Assembly (NCBI GenBank): GCA_020721065.1
Contig: DYNM01000001.1
Location: 62,001 to 126,000 of the forward strand
Reading direction: 5' to 3'
Length of the DNA: 64,000 nt
Source of the DNA: Thiocystis violascens
GTDB taxonomy: Bacteria; Pseudomonadota; Gammaproteobacteria; Chromatiales; Chromatiaceae
Each line of letters begins with the position of its first letter. Position 1 is the stretch's first letter. Below are positions 43,983-53,555 of the stretch, piece by piece. Under the pieces are notes generated by a model that was not told the DNA's origin, did no database searches, and saw only the letters and a program-made list of their open reading frames with translations. Both the position numbers and the translations under genes were made by a program.

Positions 43983-46900
43983 CGCTCTCCCGCGCAACTG
44001 GCTGAGAGCCGAGTTGAATGTGATCAAACAGCGGTTGATAGAGCTGCGCCAACAGCGGTTGAAATCGCTCATCCGCCTCCAGCGCCGCGTAAGTCGGCCA
44101 GAAGCGGCGATAACCGGGATGCTCAAACATCTCGCCCGAATTGGCATCACGTTTGAATTCTTCGCCTTCGTAGGCGGTTTCTGGATTGACTGGGGTTCCA
44201 GCTTGGGCAGCGAGCCATGCAAAGCCGGTTTTACACGCCAGCGGCAGCGGCGCAGTCAACGCGGCGCGATAACCGGCGAGCAGCGCCAGCAAGTGCGTCT
44301 GCGCGGTGGCGGCAGGCAGCGGCGCAATCTGGAAATCGGTATCTGGCCCAAGCACATGCGTCGTCGTCGGGGCGGTCAGTTGCGCCGCCAGATGTTCCGG
44401 CCAGACAGGCGCCAACAGCGTCCATTTCAAATCCCTGCCGATGTGGAGACGGCTGGCTTGCAACTGCAAACGGACGCGATTGCCAGCGTCATCAGTCCGC
44501 ACCGCAGCGAGCGTGTCTTCTAAAAAAATCCCCGCCGCTCCCGCTTGATCTCCATCCTTTGCAAAAGGGGGGCTGGGGGGGATTTCTAACGCCACCGCCT
44601 CACCCGGCAGCGCCAGCGCAAACTGCTTCAGCAACGCTTGATAGCGTGCGACCGGCGGTTGCAGCGTGGTCAACAGCGCCTCGCTCCACTGCTGCGCGAA
44701 CGGCGGCAACGGCAATTCACCCGTGCGCACCAGCCGCTGCGTTGCCATCGTCACCAGCATTTCCGCCTCATCATCCGGCTGTTGCGCCAGCGCCGTGCGC
44801 ACCTGCGCCAGCACCGCGTTGGATAACTGCCATTTCTCCAGCCCATCGACCGTAAACGTTTCATCATCCGCCAGCGCGGTGTCGTCGGCGGTGAAATAGA
44901 GCGCCAGCCGGTCGGTGTAAAACGTCTTGAGCGGCCAGCGCAGAAAACGTCCCAACGCAGCGAGCGTCAGTGCTGGCGCGGCATTGACAATTCCCAGCCC
45001 CCCTTTTGCAAAGTGGGGAACTGTTGCCAGCGGCGTGATGATCGGCGCGTGAGCAGCTCGCCATTCGCTGGCATAAGTGAATAACCGCTGCGGTCGGTCA
45101 GGCTGGAAATAACGGACGCTGAACGGCTGCAACGGATGTTCAGTGGTCAGCGCCGCCAGCAATTGCTCACCGCTGGCGCTCGCGCTCGCAGTGGCCAAGC
45201 GCCAGCCCGCCGCGAGGTGATCGCGCAGTTGTCCGACCAGCACCGACGGCGGTCGCGGCGAATCGTCGCGGATGCTGCGCCCCACCCAACTGATCGCCAG
45301 TCGCTCCCGTGCTGACAGCAGCGCCTCCAAAAAGAGATACCGATCATCTTCACGGCGGGAACGGTCGCCGGGACGGTAATCCTTCGCCATCAAATCAAAA
45401 TCGGCGCGTTGATAGTGGCGCGGATAATCACTGTCGTTCATGCCCAGCAGCCAAATGTGCCGAAACGGAATCGCCCGCATCGGCATCAAAGTCGCCACAT
45501 TTACCGCGCCAGCAAAAAACCGTTGCGTCAACGTCGGCGCATCGACTGCCGCCAATACCGCCTCGCGCACCACTTCTAATGGCACCGTGAACTCCGCGCC
45601 CCCCTTTGAAAAAGGGGGGTTGGGGGGATTTTCCAAAGCAGCGGTGAGCGGCGCGGCTTGTTGACACTCGGTTGACCACTGTTCCAGCGCCGTCGTCACC
45701 CGCGTCACCGCCAACATATCTGCCTCGGTGGTGGCGAGAAAAACCGCATCCATCAACTGCGTCAGCGCGTCCATCCACTCCGGCGGCGAGCGCGGCGTTT
45801 GTAACTGCTGCCACGCCTGTTCCAAAGTGGTCAGCAATTCAACCAGCGGTCCGATCAAGGCTGCGTCTAAACCGCCGATTTCGTCATACGGTTCAATGCC
45901 TTGCCACGCTGCGCTGGTGCCGGTCGCAAAACCGAGCACCATTCGCCGCAGCCCAAAACGCCAAGTGTTCTGTTCCAAATCGGCGGGAAAATCGAGGCTG
46001 GCGCGATGTTCAGCAGACAAACCCCAGCGAATGTTGGCACCGCCAATCCAGCGTCGCAGTGGCGGTAAATCGGTCTCGGCGATGCCAAACCGTCCGCGCA
46101 CGGCGGCGATGTCGAGCAAATCCAGCAGCTCGGTGACGGTGAAACGCGCTTGCGGCAAATTGAGCAGCGTGGCCAAGCCCAGCAGCACCGGATTGCGCTG
46201 GCGCTGCCCTTGATCGGAGAGATGAAATGGGATGTAGCGCGGATCGCTCGTCTCCAAACGCCCAAACACGGCGCTGACGTGCGGTGCGTACAGGTTCACA
46301 TCCGGCACCATCACCAACACCTCACGGGGTGCGAGCGGAGTGCCGGCTTTTGCTGCGGCAGCGAAGGCGTCAAGTAATTGATCGTGCAGAATTTCTACCT
46401 CGCGCAGCGGGCTGTGCGCGACTAAAAATTCGATGCTGCGATCCGTCGGCGGATCAATCGCCACCGCCAGCGCCTGCCGCTCACTCAGGGGGCGCAACTG
46501 GAGGATGTCATCTTGCAATTGGTGCAGCAGCGTGGCGGTGCCCGGCGAGGTGAACAGATCAATTTTCAACTCGGCGCGTTCAAAATGCGCGGCGTAGTGC
46601 GTCCGCTCGTCGTATTCGTCCAACATCCGCAAATAATCGCGCCCCTGTTTGCCCCACGCGGCGAGCAGCGGATGACCGTGTAAATGCAGCAGCGTCGGGT
46701 CTAAAGCGGGCGGAATTTTGCGGGCATCGGTGCGGCGGTAGTGCGAGCGGAATAATTCGCGCCCTTCAATCAAATCGCCCCAGTAATGCTGGCTGGGATT
46801 GTGGACAAACAGCAGCACCTGCGTGTGGGCGGCGATGGCGGCGAGTACTTCGAGCCATTGGCGCGGCAGCGCCGAGATGCCAAACACGATCACACGTCGC

Positions 46901-47661
46901 GGCAGGGCGGCGGGGCGGGAGGTGAAAGCCTTGATTTGCGTTAAAAATTCGCGGTGAACGTCAGCGCGACTGGCGGTGGCAAATGGAAATTTCCCTGTTT
47001 CTGAGGTGGGCGCATTGATGTCAGCCACCAGCCAGCGCCACAGCGCCGGTTGCCAACGTTGGGCGGTCGGGATTGGTTCACGCTCGCCCTGCGGACGGAT
47101 GAGCACGTCATCGTGCTGCTGCCACGCGGTCAGCCAGTCGGCGCGATAAACCTGATATTGATCGTATAAATCGGCGAGGCGAGCGGCGAGTTGGTGGCGA
47201 CGGCGGAGATGATCTTCACCGCTGAGGAAATGCGTGAGCGGAGCGAAGCAATCGACATCTGCGCTGGTGAGTGCTGGCGCGGTGTCCAACACACCCAGCA
47301 GCCGATACAGCCGCCAAGTCAGCGGTGCTTTGTCAAATGGTGAACTGTCGGGCAAGTCACCGAGCACTTGCCGATACGCTTGCCAGATGAATCGCGCAGG
47401 TAAGGTGACTTTTAATGCTGCCGCGATGCCGCAGCCGCCCTGAAAATCCCCCTCAGCCCCCCTTTTCCAAAGAGGGGAGCCATCGGCGGCGATGGCGAGT
47501 TTCAGCCACTGCGCGATGCCGTTGCTCTGCACCAACACCACATCATTTTCCAGCGGTTGCAACGGGTGCCGTTTTAACCACGCCACCAGCAGATCACATA
47601 ATTCTTCGAGCTGATTGCCTTGAATCAACATGAAGCCGGTGGGGAAAGGGTCAGTTGACAT
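43972..47661 (-). CDS. recC: Exodeoxyribonuclease V subunit gamma
   Basis: MLIQGNQLEELCDLLVAWLKRHPLQPLENDVVLVQSNGIAQWLKL; FGISALPRQWLEVLAAIA; LLGMNDSDYPR. Confidence 0.94.
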   Translation of the reverse strand: MSTDPFPTGFMLIQGNQLEELCDLLVAWLKRHPLQPLENDVVLVQSNGIAQWLKLAIAADGSPLWKRGAEGDFQGGCGIAAALKVTLPARFIWQAYRQVLGDLPDSSPFDKAPLTWRLYRLLGVLDTAPALTSADVDCFAPLTHFLSGEDHLRRRHQLAARLADLYDQYQVYRADWLTAWQQHDDVLIRPQGEREPIPTAQRWQPALWRWLVADINAPTSETGKFPFATASRADVHREFLTQIKAFTSRPAALPRRVIVFGISALPRQWLEVLAAIAAHTQVLLFVHNPSQHYWGDLIEGRELFRSHYRRTDARKIPPALDPTLLHLHGHPLLAAWGKQGRDYLRMLDEYDERTHYAAHFERAELKIDLFTSPGTATLLHQLQDDILQLRPLSERQALAVAIDPPTDRSIEFLVAHSPLREVEILHDQLLDAFAAAAKAGTPLAPREVLVMVPDVNLYAPHVSAVFGRLETSDPRYIPFHLSDQGQRQRNPVLLGLATLLNLPQARFTVTELLDLLDIAAVRGRFGIAETDLPPLRRWIGGANIRWGLSAEHRASLDFPADLEQNTWRFGLRRMVLGFATGTSAAWQGIEPYDEIGGLDAALIGPLVELLTTLEQAWQQLQTPRSPPEWMDALTQLMDAVFLATTEADMLAVTRVTTALEQWSTECQQAAPLTAALENPPNPPFSKGGAEFTVPLEVVREAVLAAVDAPTLTQRFFAGAVNVATLMPMRAIPFRHIWLLGMNDSDYPRHYQRADFDLMAKDYRPGDRSRREDDRYLFLEALLSARERLAISWVGRSIRDDSPRPPSVLVGQLRDHLAAGWRLATASASASGEQLLAALTTEHPLQPFSVRYFQPDRPQRLFTYASEWRAAHAPIITPLATVPHFAKGGLGIVNAAPALTLAALGRFLRWPLKTFYTDRLALYFTADDTALADDETFTVDGLEKWQLSNAVLAQVRTALAQQPDDEAEMLVTMATQRLVRTGELPLPPFAQQWSEALLTTLQPPVARYQALLKQFALALPGEAVALEIPPSPPFAKDGDQAGAAGIFLEDTLAAVRTDDAGNRVRLQLQASRLHIGRDLKWTLLAPVWPEHLAAQLTAPTTTHVLGPDTDFQIAPLPAATAQTHLLALLAGYRAALTAPLPLACKTGFAWLAAQAGTPVNPETAYEGEEFKRDANSGEMFEHPGYRRFWPTYAALEADERFQPLLAQLYQPLFDHIQLGSQPVARESDDD
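44552..44585. repeat. Dispersed G/C-run palindromic repeat, copy A (inside recC)
   Basis: ccatcctttgcaaaaggggggctgggggggattt; read in recC as EIPPSPPFAKDGD. Confidence 0.8.
44990..45020. repeat. Dispersed G/C-run palindromic repeat, copy B (inside recC, degenerate)
   Basis: aattcccagcccccttttgcaaagtggggaa; read in recC as VPHFAKGGLGI. Confidence 0.7.
45445..45447. other. RecC conserved LLGMNDSDYPR segment (reference marker adjacent to copy C)
   Basis: The conserved RecC segment is encoded on the minus strand near here; shows the frame is open on both sides of the repeat. Confidence 0.3.
45598..45632. repeat. Dispersed G/C-run palindromic repeat, copy C (inside recC)
   Basis: cgcccccctttgaaaaaggggggttggggggattt; read in recC as ENPPNPPFSKGGAEF. 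Confidence 0.85.
47445..47478. repeat. Dispersed G/C-run palindromic repeat, copy D (inside recC, opposite orientation)
   Basis: aatccccctcagccccccttttccaaagagggga; read in recC as SPLWKRGAEGDFQGG. Confidence 0.85.
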
Positions 47662-47700
47662 GGGCGCGACCGCTGCTGACGTGGTGAAAAATTGGCGGTT

Positions 47701-48687
<987 letters not shown>

Positions 48688-48815
48688 TTAAGTTTTCAAT
48701 AATACAAATCGGCATTGATAAGCACATTTTTTGAATAACAGCGAATAAAAAGAGTTGACGACACAAGCAACGTGTTTCATGTTTTCAACTGACAATTAAC
48801 AATTAAAAACTGAAT

Positions 48816-50288
48816 TCATAACACCGGCGCTCCCGCAATTAACTCCGTCGCTCGATTCAGCCAGATCACCAGAAAATCAGGAATCGACAACCCGAGCCAC
48901 AGCACCAGCCCTAAATGAATCACCACCGGCAGCATGTTGGCAGACACCGGCTGCTGACCTTCTGGCGCTGCGCCGTACACCATCGGATGTAACTGTCGGA
49001 ATAAGCCAGCAAACGCAATCGCTAACCCGCTCACCAGCGCCAGCGTGAACCAAGGTTGCGTCTGCATCGTCGCCGTTAAGAGCAAGAATTCGCTGGTAAA
49101 CACGCCAAACGGCGGAAATCCCGCAATCGCAACCACGCCAAACAGCAGCGCCCATCCGACTGCTGGCTGGGTGCGGATTAAACCGCGAATCCGTTCAATT
49201 GCCTGCGTGCCAGCAATGTGGGTCGCGTGACCAACGGTGACAAAAATTGCCGATTTCGTCAGCGAATGCACCAACATGTGCAGCAACGCGCCAAACGTCG
49301 CCAATGGCCCACCTAAACCAAATGCAAAGGTCATTAAACCCATGTGTTCAATGGATGAATAACTAAACATCCGTTTGATGTCGCGCTGGCGATGGAGAAA
49401 AAGTCCAGCAACCATGAATGACACCAGTCCAAATCCCATTAAAAGCGCACCCGCTAAATGTGGCGTCGTCGTGCCCGCCAGCGAGCCGTCCACCAACATT
49501 TTGAGCCGCACCACCGCGTACAGCGCGACGTTCAGCAGCAAGCCAGATAACACCGCCGACATCGGCGTCGGGCCTTCAGAATGCGCATCTGGCAGCCATT
49601 GGTGCATCGGCACCAGCCCGACTTTGGTGCCATAACCAACCAGCAAAAACACAAATGCAATCCGCATTACCGTTGGATTCAGCTCATAGGCGCGTTCATA
49701 CAACACGCTCCACGTCAGCCCCGCGCCCGGATCTGCAATCACATGTTGCGCCGCAAAATAGGTCAATACGGTACCAAACAGCGCCAGCGCAATTCCAACA
49801 CCACATAAAATGAAGTATTTCCAGGCTGCTTCGACCGCTTCCGGGGTGCGATACAGCGACACCAGCAGCACCGTTGCCAGCGTTGCGCCCTCAATCGCCA
49901 CCCATAACACGCCCAGATTGTCAGTCGTCAACGCTACCAACATCGTCAGCATGAACGCCTGATACATGCTGTGATAAATCCGCATACTCACCGCGCTGAT
50001 CTTGCCGCTGGCGCAGACATGGCGCATGTACGGGCGTGAGAAAATCGAGGTCGTCACTCCGACAAAGGCGGTGAGCACGACGAGATAGACGTTAAACGCA
50101 TCAACGCGGAAATAGGTGCTGGCAATTACTCCCGCCGCTGCCACTTCCCACGCCAGCCACGCCGCACTGCCCAGCGTGATCAGCGACACCGCCAGATTGA
50201 ACCAACCCGCCAGCGCCAACGGTCGCACCAGCGCCAGCACCAATCCACCCAGCAACGGCGTCAGCACCATCACCAACAACGCAGTCAT
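48816..50288 (-). CDS. hyfF: Hydrogenase-4 subunit F-like proton-conducting membrane protein
   Basis: NuoM/N-type antiporter fold; LVPMHQWLPDAHSEGPTPMSAVLSG; YSSIEHMGLMTFAFG. Confidence 0.88.
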   Translation of the reverse strand: MTALLVMVLTPLLGGLVLALVRPLALAGWFNLAVSLITLGSAAWLAWEVAAAGVIASTYFRVDAFNVYLVVLTAFVGVTTSIFSRPYMRHVCASGKISAVSMRIYHSMYQAFMLTMLVALTTDNLGVLWVAIEGATLATVLLVSLYRTPEAVEAAWKYFILCGVGIALALFGTVLTYFAAQHVIADPGAGLTWSVLYERAYELNPTVMRIAFVFLLVGYGTKVGLVPMHQWLPDAHSEGPTPMSAVLSGLLLNVALYAVVRLKMLVDGSLAGTTTPHLAGALLMGFGLVSFMVAGLFLHRQRDIKRMFSYSSIEHMGLMTFAFGLGGPLATFGALLHMLVHSLTKSAIFVTVGHATHIAGTQAIERIRGLIRTQPAVGWALLFGVVAIAGFPPFGVFTSEFLLLTATMQTQPWFTLALVSGLAIAFAGLFRQLHPMVYGAAPEGQQPVSANMLPVVIHLGLVLWLGLSIPDFLVIWLNRATELIAGAPVL

Positions 50289-51019
50289 TTGCTTGCTCCT
50301 GTCGCCGTCGGCGTGTTCACTCCACCTTTTGGCAAAGGGGCGTTGGGGGTGATTTCGACCTCAGTCAAACGGTTGAGCCGATCCACATTGAGCGAGTCGA
50401 TGCTGGCGCGAATCTGAAAAAAGAACACGCCAAACAGCACCATCGCCACTAACACGTCAAAGGCCACGCCCAATTCCACCACCAGCGGCATCCCCGCCGT
50501 TGCTGACACTGCCGCTAAAAAAAGCCCATTTTCCATTGACATAAAGCCCAACACCTGCGCGACCGCCTGCTGTCGAAACACCATCATCAATAATCCAATC
50601 AACACCACCGCCAAACTCACCGCCACGATGTTGCGCGTAAACGCCAAGCCCTGCGCCACCATCGGCTCCACCAGCCAGTAGCTGAAAATCACCAGCAACA
50701 CTGCCGCCATGATGACCAACGCCGGATGACGCAGCAGTTCTGTGTGCCGCGACAACTCCAGCCGTCGCACCAGCCGATGCAGCATCCAAGGAATCAGCAA
50801 CCCTTTGAGCAGCAACGTTAATCCCGCTGAAAAATAGAGATGATGGGCGTTGCCAGCCAGTGCGACCACCAAAGTCACCGCCGCCACGAGGACGCCTTGC
50901 CACGCAAACGCATGAATTGCCGCCACTAATCGCGCTTGCGCCAGCAGCACGAAAGATAAAAACAGCGCGAGTGCGGCCAGCAATAAAACGAATTGTTGCA
51001 ACAGCGGTAATTGCGTCAC
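50285..51019 (-). CDS. hyfE: Hydrogenase-4 subunit E-like membrane protein
   Basis: FRQQAVAQVLGFMSMENGLFLAAVSATAGMPLVVELGVAFDVLVAMVLFGVFFFQIRASIDSLNVDRLNRL. Confidence 0.88.
   Translation of the reverse strand: MTQLPLLQQFVLLLAALALFLSFVLLAQARLVAAIHAFAWQGVLVAAVTLVVALAGNAHHLYFSAGLTLLLKGLLIPWMLHRLVRRLELSRHTELLRHPALVIMAAVLLVIFSYWLVEPMVAQGLAFTRNIVAVSLAVVLIGLLMMVFRQQAVAQVLGFMSMENGLFLAAVSATAGMPLVVELGVAFDVLVAMVLFGVFFFQIRASIDSLNVDRLNRLTEVEITPNAPLPKGGVNTPTATGASK
50321..50355. repeat. Dispersed G/C-run palindromic repeat, copy E (inside hyfE-like gene)
   Basis: tccaccttttggcaaaggggcgttgggggtgattt; read in hyfE as EITPNAPLPKGGVN. Confidence 0.75.
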
Positions 51020-51969
51020 GCGCCGATCTCCAAAATGACGTGACTGAGTAAGCCGAGCAGCGCCAGCAGCAGAGCTAAATTCAAAAATGCCGGCACCCGG
51101 AATAACCGCATCTTGGCCAACGTCGTTTCTGCCAGCGCCAGCGCCGCGCCCAGAATCATCAATTTACCCAGCACTGCGATAAACCCCACGCCCAGCGCCG
51201 TCACGCTGAATTCTTGCGCCACGCCCCAAGGAAAAAAGACATTCGTAATCAATACGCCGTACAGCAGCAATTTCACCTGCGCCGCCCATTCCATCAGCGC
51301 CAGATGTCGCCCTGAGTATTCCAACAGCATCGCCTCATGCACCATCGTCAGCTCCAAATGCGTCGCCGGATTATCCACCGGAATCCGCCCGCACTCCGCC
51401 AATGCCACCAGCAACAACGCGCCCAGTGCGAATAAATACGACGGGCGCAGCAAAAATCCGTCGGCAAGATGATGTGCCATCACGCTCACCAGACTGGTGC
51501 TGTGCGCAGTCATCGCCAGCGTGAACACCGCCATCAGCATCGCCGGTTCTGCCAACGCCGAAATCAACATTTCCCGCGATGCACCCATCCCGCCGAATGC
51601 CGTACCAACGTCCATGCCTGCGAGCGCCAGAAAGAATCGCGCCAGCGCCAATAATCCAACTAAAACAATAATATCGGCGATCTGCGCTATCGGCAGATCA
51701 AGCGCCAACAGCGGCACGGTTGCGGCAGCCAGCCACGTCGCCACAAACACGATATAGGGCGCAGCACGAAACAGCAGCGAGGCGGTGTGCGGCACCCGAA
51801 TCTCTTTCATCAGCAGCTTGTGCAGGTCGAAATATGGTTGCAGCAATGGAGCGCCGCGCCGGTTTTGCAGCCGCGCTTTCACCTTGCGCACCCAGCCCAA
51901 CAGCAGCGGTGCGAGTGCCACAATCAGCAGTGCTTGCAGCAGCGCCAACAGCCAAGTGAGCGCCATCAT
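51016..51969 (-). CDS. hyfC: Hydrogenase-4 subunit C-like (NuoH-related) membrane protein
   Basis: QPYFDLHKLLMKE; ECGRIPVDNPATHLELTMVHEAMLLEYSGRHLALMEWA. Confidence 0.9.
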   Translation of the reverse strand: MMALTWLLALLQALLIVALAPLLLGWVRKVKARLQNRRGAPLLQPYFDLHKLLMKEIRVPHTASLLFRAAPYIVFVATWLAAATVPLLALDLPIAQIADIIVLVGLLALARFFLALAGMDVGTAFGGMGASREMLISALAEPAMLMAVFTLAMTAHSTSLVSVMAHHLADGFLLRPSYLFALGALLLVALAECGRIPVDNPATHLELTMVHEAMLLEYSGRHLALMEWAAQVKLLLYGVLITNVFFPWGVAQEFSVTALGVGFIAVLGKLMILGAALALAETTLAKMRLFRVPAFLNLALLLALLGLLSHVILEIGA

Positions 51970-53555
51970 GTGTGTTCCTCCATTGCACCAGCGAAATATG
52001 CCGCCAAAAAATCATCAAAATTCAGCGTGTCAGCGGCTTCAATCTCGCGCTGGCGCTGGTGCGAATCGGCAACCAGTTGCGTCAACCACGCCAGTCGCTC
52101 CGGCGCTAACGGCTCGCGGTGCAACTGCTGGCGCTGGCGAGCGGAGAGTTGGCGGGTGAATTCCGCAAATGACAGGTTTTGCTCTCGCAACTGCGCGAGC
52201 ACCTGCGCGGAAGGCGTCAAGTCGGGATCGGCAACTTTGGCCAATTGTTGGCGTACCACTTGGGAACGCGCTCCACCTGCCGCGCCGTCCAGCAGTTCTG
52301 CGGTGCCTATCAGCGCCGTGAGATGAGCGTGCGCCCACTCCTGCAACGGCACGGCTGCTCGCGCTCGCTGCAAACACAAGCCGGGTTCACGTCCGCGCTG
52401 CGCGGTTAATACTTGATTTTCATCAATTTCTTGACGTTCGCGGGTGCCGATGCGCGGACTGTCGCGCAGCAGGCAATCCAGCATCAACGTCTCAACCAAC
52501 AGCAATTGCTCGTGACCGACGCCAACTGGTTCAAACGGGTTGACATCCAGCGAGCGCAGTTCGACGTAACGGATGCCGCGTCGTCGCAGCGCCACGCTCG
52601 GTTTTTCCAACCACTGCGGCGGTTGCTTCGGGCGCACGGTGCTGTAGTACTCGTTTTCGATTTGGAGCACGTTGGCGTTGAGTTGCTCATAACGTTCGCC
52701 AACTTTGATGCCGATGGTTTCATAACGCGGACACGGCGTTTCAATCGCCCACGTCAAGCTGCGCACATAAGCATCCAAGCTGTCGTAATTGGCTTTGATG
52801 CCTGCGCCTTCTTCCTGTTTATTTTGATAACCGATGTCGCCCATCCGCAGCGAAGTGGCGTGAGGTAAACACAGCGTGTTGGCGGTGAGCGGCTGCAAGC
52901 CGGTGGTTTGATCGGCGACGAAACTGGCATCAATTGCCGACGAAGCGCCAAACAGATACGGCACCAGCCAGCCGATGCGCTGGAGATTGCGGATCATCCC
53001 CATCTGCGCCGCGCTGCGAAATGCCAGCGCAGACGGCGCAGTTGGCACCGTTTGCGCTTGATACAGCTCCCAAAATTCATCGCTGAGAGAAAAGTTGACG
53101 TGTATCCCGGCGATGAGCTGCATCGTCCGTCCGTAGCGGTTGCCCAAGCCGCGCCGATACGCAGTTTTCATGGTGGCGGCATTTGAGCTGCCGTAACGCG
53201 CCAGCGGAATTGCAGCGGCGGCCGGCAGCGGGCAGGGCATACTGTTTCCCCACAAGAGTTCATCGCCAAGCTGTTGATACACAAAGCGATGAATGTCGGT
53301 GAGTTCGGCGAGCACGGCATCTGCGCCGCGCAGCGGGGCGGTGATGAGTTCGAGCAATGCCTCGGAAAAATCGGTGGTGATGTGCGGATGGGTGAGCGCA
53401 GCGCCGAGCGCGACCGGATGTGGCGTGGCAGCGAGTTGTGCCGCTGTCGTCACGCGCAACGCCTCTTTTTCTAAACCAATCCGATTGCCGCGCAAGGCGA
53501 CGCTGGCACCCGCAGCGCCGAGCTGCGCTAACCGCTGTTCCGGCGACCTGTTCAC
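51966..53555 (-). CDS. gshA: Glutamate--cysteine ligase
   Basis: GLEKEALRV; TTDFSEALLELITAP; LLWGNSMPCPLP; YVELRSLDVNPFEPVGV; GTG start overlapping prc stop. Confidence 0.94.
   Translation of the reverse strand: MNRSPEQRLAQLGAAGASVALRGNRIGLEKEALRVTTAAQLAATPHPVALGAALTHPHITTDFSEALLELITAPLRGADAVLAELTDIHRFVYQQLGDELLWGNSMPCPLPAAAAIPLARYGSSNAATMKTAYRRGLGNRYGRTMQLIAGIHVNFSLSDEFWELYQAQTVPTAPSALAFRSAAQMGMIRNLQRIGWLVPYLFGASSAIDASFVADQTTGLQPLTANTLCLPHATSLRMGDIGYQNKQEEGAGIKANYDSLDAYVRSLTWAIETPCPRYETIGIKVGERYEQLNANVLQIENEYYSTVRPKQPPQWLEKPSVALRRRGIRYVELRSLDVNPFEPVGVGHEQLLLVETLMLDCLLRDSPRIGTRERQEIDENQVLTAQRGREPGLCLQRARAAVPLQEWAHAHLTALIGTAELLDGAAGGARSQVVRQQLAKVADPDLTPSAQVLAQLREQNLSFAEFTRQLSARQRQQLHREPLAPERLAWLTQLVADSHQRQREIEAADTLNFDDFLAAYFAGAMEEHT

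Noticed and set aside
42111-44855. Plus-strand ORFs over recB/recC (for example 42111-42800, 43521-44156, 43732-44523, 44217-44855)
   Set aside because: Antisense to recB/recC with no recognisable domains; shadow ORFs.
45445-45447. Marker feature placed beside repeat copy C
   Set aside because: It only marks the conserved RecC LLGMNDSDYPR segment for orientation and should not be counted as an independent element.
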